Of a stretch of DNA of 53,081 nucleotides, positions 25,067-32,146 are shown piece after piece. Source of the stretch: Spirochaetales bacterium (lineage in GTDB: Bacteria; Spirochaetota; Spirochaetia; Treponematales; UBA12059); contig JAFGNN010000091.1 in assembly GCA_016926955.1 (NCBI GenBank), forward strand, positions 1 through 53,081. Reading direction: 5' to 3'. Position numbers and translations under genes: made by a program. Under the pieces are notes generated by a model that was given only the letters and a program-made list of their open reading frames with translations, searched no databases and was not told where the DNA came from. Each line of letters begins with the position of its first letter. The first letter of the stretch is position 1.

Positions 25067-25910
25067 TTCTATCCACCGCGGAAACGCCTTCGCACTCGCG
25101 ATCGAGGGGCGGCGGATCCTGCGCGAGCAGGGGCGCGCCTTGGCGCGGGCGCTCGACTCAGGGATTCTCGCGCTGCCCGAAGCGCTCGCGGGCTCGGGCG
25201 ACGGAAGCCTGCGGCGGAGGGCTCCGCGTCCGGCCGCGGTGTTCGCCCGGAAGGCATGGTCCCTCGCCTGGCGCTCGGTGGCGCTCGCTCACGCCTTCTT
25301 CGTCCTGACGACCTCGCTGCTCATCGCCTGCTACGCCTTCTTCGACCCGCCCGTGACGGTGCTGGCGGCGTACCGCAAGCTTCAAGGGTGGGAGCTTGCG
25401 AAGATCCGGCCCGTATCGCTCGCGGAGGTGCCGCGCGACCTTCGCCGCATGGTGCTCGCCGTCGAGGACTATCGATTCTACGAGCACTTCGGCATCGATC
25501 CCGCGGCCATCCTGAACGCGATGGCCATCAACGGCCGCATCGGGCGCCCGCTATACGGCGGCTCGACGTTGACGATGCAGACGGCCCGCACCCTGTTCCT
25601 CATACCGGCGAAGAGCTATTTCCGGAAATACCTCGAAGCCATCGTCACCCTCGAGCTGGAATTGATCCTGTCGAAGGACCGCATTCTGGAGCTCTATTTC
25701 CAGTGGGCTGAATGGGGCAAGGGCGTCTTCGGCGTCCAGGCCGCCTCGTACCGCTGGTATGGGACCGCCGCCGCCAGGCTCCCGCTCGACGCCCGCAGGC
25801 GCCTGGTGGCCCTGCTCTCGTCGCCCGTCGTCAATACGCCGAACAACCTGTCCCGCAATCGGATCCTCGCCAGCCGCTACGAATTCCTGCTCCAGCGCTT
25901 CGGGAGCTGA
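24993..25910 (+). CDS. mtgA: Monofunctional peptidoglycan glycosyltransferase (GT51)
   Basis: A GT51 enzyme that polymerises lipid II into glycan strands at the membrane. One helix (AHAFFVLTTSLLIACYAFF) precedes the catalytic domain: LAVEDYRFYEHFGID (catalytic Glu), GGSTLTMQTARTLFL, and KYLEAIVTLELELILSKDRILELYFQ. There is no transpeptidase domain. The start is uncertain: the first 27 or so codons from ATG 24993 lie in an E-family repeat and look unlike a natural N-terminus, and no good ribosome-binding site was seen. Function is secure, N-terminus is not. Confidence 0.88.
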   Translation: MVEGSQSMTFPSSFFPPKLRASVVSSIHRGNAFALAIEGRRILREQGRALARALDSGILALPEALAGSGDGSLRRRAPRPAAVFARKAWSLAWRSVALAHAFFVLTTSLLIACYAFFDPPVTVLAAYRKLQGWELAKIRPVSLAEVPRDLRRMVLAVEDYRFYEHFGIDPAAILNAMAINGRIGRPLYGGSTLTMQTARTLFLIPAKSYFRKYLEAIVTLELELILSKDRILELYFQWAEWGKGVFGVQAASYRWYGTAAARLPLDARRRLVALLSSPVVNTPNNLSRNRILASRYEFLLQRFGS

Positions 25911-25946
25911 CCCCGAACGTACCCTTCCGGAATCGGAACTTCCTTC

Positions 25947-26107
25947 GAAAAACGGCGGAGGGCGCTATCTGAACCTGGCAGGGCGGGTCCTGTCGCGCGA
26001 TAACACACCCGCGCGCTTGGGGCGCGCGCGGGCGCGTTTTCGCGCACCACCCGCCGTCCTGCACGGTTCGATCGGGCGATATCCCGAGTTTCCCCAGCAC
26101 GCCGCTA
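25947..26107 (-). repeat. H-family structured repeat, copy R1 (core 25982-26055)
   Basis: Read on the minus strand it carries gcggcgtg, GGACGGCGGGTGG, a long GC-rich hairpin and ACAGGACCCGCC, the block order of the family. The nearest relative is R2 at 45895-46053. A C-G pair here is T-A there, next to the GCGCGC core stem. Confidence 0.7.
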
Positions 26108-26171
26108 TCCAGAATCCGCCCCCACCCACCGCGCGGCGGGGCATCACCTTACAGATTACCGGAGCGGGCGC

Positions 26172-26246
26172 CTCGGTTCGAGCCCTGTCCCCACGGAGAA
26201 GCGCGGCGTGAAAGCGCAAACCCGGCGGACGCTTGAGCGGTGCCGG
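26172..26246 (+). repeat. 75-bp direct repeat, left copy
   Basis: Matches 27746-27820 without gaps and with few changes, including ggttcgag, a T motif and accc-ggcggacgcttgagcggtgccgg (split here for length). The two copies bracket the exonuclease-family gene. Confidence 0.7.
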
Positions 26247-26400
26247 CGTCGCGGAGGCGCGACCACCCGAGGGCGGTAGCGGCTTCGTCGATCTCCCCCA
26301 ACGCCCCAGCGGGCGCCCCCGCTCGAGGCCGGCACTAACCGGAATGCGCGGCGTGCAAGTGTCCCGAACCCGGTGGGCCGATCCGCGGAAACTGCGGCGC

Positions 26401-26476
26401 GGCGGGTGACGGCGAAAAACGAACCCTTGAGCGTCAGCGAAAGGGCTCGTTCTTTCGCCGTCAGGCCCCGCGCGGG
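26401..26476 (+). repeat. H-family hairpin, copy C2
   Basis: GGCGGGTGACGG, then arms gcgaaaaacgaaccctt and agggctcgttctttcgc around loop gagcgtcagcgaa, closing with ccgtcaggccccgc. The stem differs from C1 and C3 but stays paired. Confidence 0.65.
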
Positions 26477-26498
26477 AGTGTCCATGGCCCGGTTTCGC

Positions 26499-26568
26499 GC
26501 CGCGTTCCCTCGCTTCCCGTCGAACCATCCCCGAGGGTCAGCCCTTGAGCAGGCGCGCGAGCGACCTG
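26499..26568 (+). repeat. Duplicate of the DUF188 gene 3' end, left copy
   Basis: Seventy bp that match 27924-27993 with three mismatches. In the right copy the segment spans the stop and last ten codons of the DUF188 gene; here it is detached from any gene. Confidence 0.8.
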
Positions 26569-26569
26569 C

Positions 26570-26598
26570 TTGACGGGATGGCGATCCCGTGTTAAAAA
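26570..26598 (+). promoter_or_regulatory. Promoter with internal operator-like palindrome
   Basis: TTGACG (26570-26575), 17 bp and TAAAAA (26593-26598). The perfect palindrome ACGGGATggcgATCCCGT (26573-26590) fills the spacer, where a repressor would block RNA polymerase. It begins right after the duplicated DUF188 end. Confidence 0.5.
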
Positions 26599-26729
26599 TC
26601 TAACATACTGAGCGCTTTCCGGTTTCCGACGCTCCCCGCATACCCCAAAAGTTGACCAAAGCTCTCGAATCGCGCCCCGGTCCTTATCCGGGCGACCTGA
26701 GAACATGGCTTCTTGAGGGGAGGAACCCT

Positions 26730-27692
26730 GTGGCGAAACGGATAGTCCTGTTCGGATTGATGGCGGCGCTCATCGCGCTGTTTTTCAGTTGTTCGAGCCC
26801 CGTGGCGCCCGCCGATCCAGGGGCAAGCCCGTCCACGGAAGCCTCAACACCGGAAGGCGGGACCCCTCCGTCGAGCGAAGAAGGCGAACCACTCGAAGGC
26901 ACCATTCGCGTTGCGACCTTCAACATCCAGATTTTCGGGCCTACCAAGATCTCGCGGCCGAACGTGCTCGACACCTTGGCGCACATCGCAACGAGGTACG
27001 ACGTCATCGCGATCCAGGAAGTGGGCTCCAACGGTACGCCTACCGAGGAAACTGCGACTTTGGTGATGGATAGCTACATCGCCAAGGTCAACGAAACCGC
27101 CGGAGCAGGGCTTTACGCCTATGTCAGGGGACACCAATACGCCATCGTCTACCGGACCGACCGCCTGGCGGTTGAAGAGAGCCGGCTCTATACGGGTACC
27201 CAGACCTTCACCTACCAGCCGCTCGTCGCGAACATGCGCATGATCGAAGGGAACTTCGATTTTTCCATCCTCACCGTCCACACGAGTCCCGATCTGGCCG
27301 GATCCGAAATTCCGGCCCTTAAGGTAGCGATGCAAGAGCTCGTGACGCAATACGACGAACCCGATGTCATCTGTCTCGGGGACTTCAACGCGGACGGGTC
27401 CTACTACGACGAAGGAACGGAAGATTTCCTCGCGGGCTGGGAAGGTTATTTTACCGGCGTACCGAACGACGCCGACACGACGGTCGCAACATCATCCAAC
27501 ACGTACGACCGCATCCAGATGAGCTCCTCGCTCCAGTCCGATTTTGTCGGCAACTGGGACGTGCTCAGGTTCTCCGATTATTACGACGTGAGCGTTCTCG
27601 AAGGTGCGACGACGACCGCTGGAACGGAGTCGGCGCTCAGCGACCACTACCCCGTCTGGTGCGAATTCCATATCGACCGGGACGATAACTGA
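26730..27692 (+). CDS. Endonuclease/exonuclease/phosphatase-family lipoprotein
   Basis: A 320-aa protein with a lipoprotein signal (MAALIALFFSC, Cys22). The DNase I-like fold is visible as TFNIQIFG, VIAIQEVGSNG (catalytic Glu), TVHTSPD, CLGDFNADG and SDHYPVW (catalytic His). It should be a surface metal-dependent nuclease or phosphodiesterase. GTG 26730 was chosen because GGGGAGG lies 7 nt upstream and the lipobox then falls at normal distance; the ATG at 26652 has no such site. Base composition is visibly less GC-rich than neighbours, and the gene lies between long direct repeats, so recent acquisition is likely. The substrate is unknown. Confidence 0.85.
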   Translation: MAKRIVLFGLMAALIALFFSCSSPVAPADPGASPSTEASTPEGGTPPSSEEGEPLEGTIRVATFNIQIFGPTKISRPNVLDTLAHIATRYDVIAIQEVGSNGTPTEETATLVMDSYIAKVNETAGAGLYAYVRGHQYAIVYRTDRLAVEESRLYTGTQTFTYQPLVANMRMIEGNFDFSILTVHTSPDLAGSEIPALKVAMQELVTQYDEPDVICLGDFNADGSYYDEGTEDFLAGWEGYFTGVPNDADTTVATSSNTYDRIQMSSSLQSDFVGNWDVLRFSDYYDVSVLEGATTTAGTESALSDHYPVWCEFHIDRDDN

Positions 27693-27697
27693 TTCTA

Positions 27698-27717
27698 CCC
27701 CCCCCCCAAAAAAAAAA
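27698..27717 (+). repeat. Homopolymer pair: ten C then ten A
   Basis: Immediately after the exonuclease-family stop come ten C followed by ten A. This may be a slippage-prone tract or an assembly artefact; nothing similar occurs elsewhere in the window. Confidence 0.8.
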
Positions 27718-27745
27718 CCGCCCGCTTGAGCGCCTGGGCGAGCGC

Positions 27746-27820
27746 CACGGTTCGAGCTCTGTCCCCACAGGAAGGCGCGGCGTGATAGCGTTAACCCGGC
27801 GGACGCTTGAGCGGTGCCGG
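27746..27820 (+). repeat. 75-bp direct repeat, right copy
   Basis: Gap-free match to 26172-26246, containing T motif GAGCTCTGTCCCC (27754-27766). Confidence 0.7.
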
Positions 27821-27826
27821 CTTTAC

Positions 27827-27898
27827 GGGGGGTGGCGAGAAAAAGCGCGCCCCCGAACGTCAGTGAGCGGGGTGTGCTTTTCCTCGACAGGACCCCCG
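27827..27898 (+). repeat. H-family hairpin, copy C3
   Basis: ggggtggcgagaaaaagc and gcttttcctcgacaggac pair around gcgccccc/cggggtgt and the loop gaacgtcagtgag. The loop is identical to C1 while the stem sequence differs. Confidence 0.65.
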
Positions 27899-27923
27899 CA
27901 AGCCGGCCCTGCTGACGCCCCCC

Positions 27924-27993
27924 GCCGCGTTCCCTCGCTTCCCGTCGGATCTTCCCCGAGGGTCAGCCCTTGAGCAGGCGCGCGAGCGACCTG
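27924..27993 (+). repeat. 3' end of the DUF188 gene as right direct repeat
   Basis: Right copy of the 70-bp repeat, overlapping the DUF188 stop codon (27963-27965) and the last ten codons. Confidence 0.8.
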
Positions 27994-28442
27994 TCGAAGG
28001 CGTCCGCGAACTTCTTCAGCTCCTTCTCGCCGAAGCCCCGCGAGCGGTCAAGGCTTTCCGCGAGTCCCATCGAGCGGAGCTCGGCCATGGCGTCGCGGAG
28101 CGAGAGGCGCTCGCGCACGGAGTCGGCGCTCCATTCGGCGCCGCGGTCGTTGATGCAGGCTATGCCCGCTTCCACGATCCGCGCGGCCAACGGGATGTCG
28201 CGGGTGACGACCAGGTCGCCCGGGACGGCGCGTGCGGCGATACGGTCGTCGGCGGTCTCGCCTTTGGGGACGACCTCGAACGAGCAGCCCGGACCCGGCT
28301 TCTCGGGCAGTCGGCGGTTCGCGATGAAGACCGCGAGCAGCCTCGGCGCTTCGGGCGAACGGGTCGCCTCGTTTCGCGCCCGTCTGGCTATGGTTGCCCG
28401 CACGGCGGGCGCGAGCGAGTCGGAGTCCGCCCAGACCGTCAC
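27963..28442 (-). CDS. DUF188 (YaiI/YqxD, UPF0178) family protein
   Basis: A 159-aa protein of the DUF188 family, whose fold is related to PIN-like nucleases. Family features are FIANRRLPEK, TADDRIAARAVPGDLVVTRDIPLAARIVEAG, the NDRG turn and LSLRDAMAELRSMG near the C-terminus. The usual N-terminal VDADACP is diverged (WADSDSLAP) and lacks the Cys. GTG at 28442 overlaps the manA stop. The 3' end is duplicated at 26499-26568. Function is uncharacterised. Confidence 0.85.
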   Translation of the reverse strand: MTVWADSDSLAPAVRATIARRARNEATRSPEAPRLLAVFIANRRLPEKPGPGCSFEVVPKGETADDRIAARAVPGDLVVTRDIPLAARIVEAGIACINDRGAEWSADSVRERLSLRDAMAELRSMGLAESLDRSRGFGEKELKKFADAFDRSLARLLKG

Positions 28443-29665
28443 GTCCCGCCTCCCCCCGATGCCGGGCCGACCCCGGCCCGCCAGGCGTGCCCGACGCCTT
28501 CGACGCGGTAGGGTTCACCCGCCGCCACGAAGGCGGAACTCCCTTTAGGAAGTGCGAGTCTGGCGCCGCCGGCTCCCGCGATCTCGAGCGCGCCTTCCGC
28601 GCAAAGCAGTATCTCGGGGCCTCCTCCGGAGCGGGAGACCGGGCCGAGCTCCGGTTCGAGCCGGTCGAGCGCGAATTCGTCAGCCCTGCGCGGGTAGGCG
28701 AGGGTGCCGGCCGCGACACGTTCCGCGTGGAGGCGTTCCGGCGCCCGCATCTCGAAATCGAGGGTAGAGACGAGCTCGGGAATATCGACGTGCTTGGGTG
28801 TGAGTCCGCCGCGCAGCACATTGTCCGAATTGGCCATGATCTCGAGCGCCGTGCCGTGGAGGTACGCGTGCAGGATGCCCGAGCCGATGTAAATGCCCTC
28901 GCCCGGCTCGAGCTCGACCAGGTTCAGTATGAGCGGGGCGAGCGCCCCGATGTCCCGCGGGTACTTGTCCATGAGGGCGATCGAAGCGCGCGCGGCGGCC
29001 TCAGGCCCCGGTCCCATGCCGGCCTCTATCGCCCGTTCGAGGCGGGCGCGGGATCGCGCGAGCATGCCGTCGCGTTCCTCGGGGCTCCGTGACACGGCCC
29101 CGTAGAAGCTGACCGAGAGCTCGACCTTGCCGGGATTGCGCGCGAAGCGTTTCCCGAAGCTTTCCCACTGGTCGCCCGCGGCCATCTTCATGTTCTCGAC
29201 CAGCTCGTCGGCGGGCCTGAAGCCGCAGAGGGCCGTGAACGGTTCGAGAGCGACCGCCATCTCGGGTTTGTGGTTTGAATCCCGGTAATTCCGGTCCGGC
29301 GCAGAGAGGGGCACTCCCGCGAGGTTCTCGCGCGCGAAGCCGAGCTCCGCCTTTCGTTTAGAGGGATGGGCCTGGATCGAGAGCGGTTCGGCCGCGGAGA
29401 GCACCTTGAAGAGGAAGGGAAGCTGGCCGTAGCGGGCGGCCAGCTCGGGACCGAGCATGGCTTCCGGATCGGTGGCGATCAAGGCGTCGAGCGGCATCGC
29501 GCCAGATTCCGTCAGGGCCTTGGAGGGAGCGCTCGGATGCGCGCCCATCCAGAGCTCCGCGCAGGGGCGACCCTCCGGATCCGGCTTCCCGAGCAGGGCG
29601 GGAATGGCGTCATAGCCTCCCCAGGCATAGTGCTGGATCGTGTTTTCGAGCGGGAATATGCGCAT
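28439..29665 (-). CDS. manA: Mannose-6-phosphate isomerase, class I
   Basis: A 408-aa zinc-dependent isomerase interconverting mannose-6-P and fructose-6-P. Visible features are RIFPLENTIQHYAWGG, zinc ligands in SIQAHPSK and HKPEMAVAL, and the catalytic region EGIYIGSGILHAYLHG with IMANSDNVLRGGLTPK. ATG 29665 was preferred over the upstream start at 29707 because homologues begin at this residue and the -10 box at 29679-29674 would leave it at the 5' end of the message. It overlaps the DUF188 gene downstream (GTGA). Confidence 0.93.
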   Translation of the reverse strand: MRIFPLENTIQHYAWGGYDAIPALLGKPDPEGRPCAELWMGAHPSAPSKALTESGAMPLDALIATDPEAMLGPELAARYGQLPFLFKVLSAAEPLSIQAHPSKRKAELGFARENLAGVPLSAPDRNYRDSNHKPEMAVALEPFTALCGFRPADELVENMKMAAGDQWESFGKRFARNPGKVELSVSFYGAVSRSPEERDGMLARSRARLERAIEAGMGPGPEAAARASIALMDKYPRDIGALAPLILNLVELEPGEGIYIGSGILHAYLHGTALEIMANSDNVLRGGLTPKHVDIPELVSTLDFEMRAPERLHAERVAAGTLAYPRRADEFALDRLEPELGPVSRSGGGPEILLCAEGALEIAGAGGARLALPKGSSAFVAAGEPYRVEGVGHAWRAGVGPASGGGGT

Positions 29666-29673
29666 GGCGGAAG

Positions 29674-29703
29674 ATGGTAGCACGGGAAGCGACCCGGGTG
29701 AAG
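29674..29703 (-). promoter_or_regulatory. Candidate leaderless promoter of manA
   Basis: Minus strand TTCACC (29703-29698), 18 bp and TACCAT (29679-29674), 8 nt before the ATG. No Shine-Dalgarno lies between. Confidence 0.35.
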
Positions 29704-29710
29704 GCATGCG

Positions 29711-32146
29711 CTACCGCCGTCCGAGGAAGGCCGCGACGACGCCGGGCAGCTCAGACGCGTTCGCGGCCTCGACGCGAACCGGCGGCAGGCTCTCCACGAA
29801 GAGCGAGCCGTAGCGCTTGCCGAGCACGCGCGAGTCGAGCACCACCACCACGCCCCGGTCGTCGGAGTGTCGGATCAGGCGCCCGAAGCCCTGCTTGAAG
29901 CGTACCACGGCTTCCGGCAGCGAAAGCTCCATGAAGGCGTTCCCGCCACGCTTCTCGATGGCGTCGGAGCGCGCTTTCTGCACGGGGTCGGTGGGGACGC
30001 GGAAGGGCAGCTTGGCCATGACCACCACCTTGAGGGCGTCTCCGGGGGCGTCGACGCCTTCCCAGAAACTGTCGGTGGCGAAGAGCACGCTCGAGGCCTC
30101 GGCCTTGAATCGGTCGAGGAGTCGCGAGCGCTCGTCGGCACCCTGCCTCAAGCCAGCCACGCCGAGCCGCTCGAGCACGGGCTTCGAGGCCTCGAAGGCG
30201 GAGCGCAGCGCGTCGTAGCTCGTGAAAAGCACGAGCGCGTGGCCGCCCGACGCCTCCACGATCGAGGCCACGGTCAGGTCCACCCAGGGGCGGTACTCGG
30301 GGGAATCGGGCGGGGGCGCGTCGCGAGCCAGGACGAGCAGGGCGTTTTCGCGGTAGGGGAAGGGCGAGGGCAGCAGTACCGTCTCGAAGCGGGAGTCGGA
30401 CAGCCCTATGCCCACCCGCGCCGCCCAGTGTCCGAAGCTCCCGCCGACGGCCAGGGTGGCCGAGGTGAACACGACGGTGCGGAAGGGTTCGTACACCTTC
30501 TCCGCCATGAGGGGGCCGATCTCGAGCGGCGTCGCGACGAGGCGCGCGAAGGCCTCGCCGCCCGAGGTGCCGCCCCGTTCCAGCCAGAACACCGTTCCCG
30601 GTTCCTCGTCGAGCCTGCGGAAGCGGGCGCAGAGCGCCGCGGTCTTTGCGAGCGTGCGCGAGACGAGCCGCGCCTCCTTCACCTCGAGGCTTTCTTCGCC
30701 CTCGTCGCCGATGGCCTCGAGGGTGTCCGAGAGGAACTGCACGAGGACGGCGCAGCTCCGCTCGAGCTCCTGGAGCGGGGGGAAGAGCAGGGCTTCGACT
30801 TCGCGGCTCGGCTCCGTGAGCCGGATCGACTTCTCCTTGCCGAGGAAGCCGAGCACGGCCTCGTCGAGGCTCTCCGCGGCCCTCCGGCACGCGCCGACGG
30901 CCTCGGGGAAGTCCGCGAGTATCTTCGGCGGTATGCCCTTCAGGTTCTGCAGCTTGGGCACCAGGCCGAACTTCCTGTCGCGCTTGGCCCGGAGCAGGCG
31001 GCCGAGCGTGCGGTAGACGTCGAAGCGCGCGAGCTCGTCGGAGAAGTAGCTCGTGGCGCTCGACTCCACCGCGTGCGCCTCGTCAAAGACGATGGCGCGG
31101 AAGGGCGGGAGTATCGCCGCGTCCTCGTAGCCAAGTCCGTCGGAGCGTATGGCCAGGTCGGCGAAGAGGATGTGGTGGTTGGAGACGATGAGGTCGGCGT
31201 CCGCGAGCTCGCGCCGGGCGCGGAGGAAGAAGCAGGTCTCGCGCATCGGGCAGCGGAGGCCGAAGCAGGTTTCGCTCTCGCTCTTCACGCGGCTCCAGGT
31301 GGCTTCCTCCGGCAGGAAGGGCAGGTCTGCCCTGTCCCCCGTGGGGCTTTCCTTCGCCCAGGCCGCGATGGACGCGAGCTGGCCGTCCTTCTCGAGGAAG
31401 ATGCCCTCCTCGTCGAGGGCCTCCGCCAGGCGTGTGCGGCAGAGGTAGTTGCCGCGACCCTTGGCCACCGCGGCCTTGAGCTTCTTCTTGAAGAGGGAGG
31501 CGACCGCGGGAATGTCCTTGTCCGCCAGCTGGCGCTGCAGGTTGATGGTGGCGGTCGAGACGACCACGCGCTCCTCGTTGCGGGCGGCCCAGGCGAAGGC
31601 CGCCAGCAGATAGGCGTAGCTTTTACCGACCCCAGTGCCCGCCTCCGCCGCGAGTACGCCGCCTGAGTTGAAGGCGCGCACCACGCGGCGTACGAGCTCC
31701 GTCTGGGCCTCGCGGGGCTCGTAAGCGCTCAGCCTGGACGCCAGCTTGCCTCCCGGCTCGAGCACCGCCGCGATCTCGTCGGGGTCGAGCGCCCTGAGGG
31801 CGCGGCGGCGGGCGGGCTCGGCGACGACATAGACCTCGGTCACGGCGGAGTCGACGATGTAGAAGCCGAGTCCCTTGTCGCCCGCGAGCGAGGCCACCCC
31901 GAGATCGGCCTCGCTCGGGACCAGGCGCCCCGAGGGGTGGTTGTGAACGAGGATGTCGCCTCGGTCCATGGCGGCCACGATGGCCGGCACGGCGGAGACG
32001 TGCCCGCGCGCGGCTACCTGGAGCTCCGCCACGAGCCCTTCGTCGTCGAGGCGGCCCGAGGCGAAAACCTCGTTGCCGCGCGCGTCCTCGATGGCGCGGC
32101 GCAGCACCTCCGCGGCGGCGGGGGTGAAGCGCTCGGAGGCTTTCAT
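29711..32146 (-). CDS. JAMM-domain/DinG-type helicase fusion
   Basis: An 811-aa protein. Residues 1-110 form a RadC/JAMM-like domain: AELQVAARGH, LVHNHPSG (His68, His70) and PSEAD (Ser78, Asp81), the metal-site pattern of JAMM proteins. From about residue 140 it is an XPD/DinG superfamily 2 helicase: AAEAGTGVGKSYAYLL (Walker A, Lys175), VFDEAHAVES (DEAH), LFATDSFWEGVDAPG and GFGRLIRHSDDRG. Four cysteines (NYLC, then TCFGLRCPMRETC) have the spacing of the DinG iron-sulphur cluster. ATG 32146 overlaps the nucleoside phosphorylase stop (ATGA). Probably a 5'-3' DNA helicase; the role of the JAMM domain is unknown. Confidence 0.92.
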   Translation of the reverse strand: MKASERFTPAAAEVLRRAIEDARGNEVFASGRLDDEGLVAELQVAARGHVSAVPAIVAAMDRGDILVHNHPSGRLVPSEADLGVASLAGDKGLGFYIVDSAVTEVYVVAEPARRRALRALDPDEIAAVLEPGGKLASRLSAYEPREAQTELVRRVVRAFNSGGVLAAEAGTGVGKSYAYLLAAFAWAARNEERVVVSTATINLQRQLADKDIPAVASLFKKKLKAAVAKGRGNYLCRTRLAEALDEEGIFLEKDGQLASIAAWAKESPTGDRADLPFLPEEATWSRVKSESETCFGLRCPMRETCFFLRARRELADADLIVSNHHILFADLAIRSDGLGYEDAAILPPFRAIVFDEAHAVESSATSYFSDELARFDVYRTLGRLLRAKRDRKFGLVPKLQNLKGIPPKILADFPEAVGACRRAAESLDEAVLGFLGKEKSIRLTEPSREVEALLFPPLQELERSCAVLVQFLSDTLEAIGDEGEESLEVKEARLVSRTLAKTAALCARFRRLDEEPGTVFWLERGGTSGGEAFARLVATPLEIGPLMAEKVYEPFRTVVFTSATLAVGGSFGHWAARVGIGLSDSRFETVLLPSPFPYRENALLVLARDAPPPDSPEYRPWVDLTVASIVEASGGHALVLFTSYDALRSAFEASKPVLERLGVAGLRQGADERSRLLDRFKAEASSVLFATDSFWEGVDAPGDALKVVVMAKLPFRVPTDPVQKARSDAIEKRGGNAFMELSLPEAVVRFKQGFGRLIRHSDDRGVVVVLDSRVLGKRYGSLFVESLPPVRVEAANASELPGVVAAFLGRR

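Larger units (their letters stand above)
25911..26569. other. Gene-free block of composite repeats
   Basis: No gene here. In order: H-family element R1 (25947-26107), a T motif (26180-26192) within a 75-bp direct repeat (26172-26246), a half P palindrome (about 26280-26292), hairpin C2 (26401-26476) and a duplicate of the DUF188 gene 3' end (26499-26568). Confidence 0.65.

Noticed and set aside
26130-26195. tRNA-like ggttcgagcc sequence
   Set aside because: It resembles a T-loop, but no acceptor, anticodon or D stem can be drawn; it belongs to the direct repeat with the T motif.
31331-31342. ccctgtccccc inside the DinG-type gene, and a similar one at 34282
   Set aside because: Partial matches to the T motif only (no GAGCTC part); such short words are expected by chance in GC-rich coding sequence.
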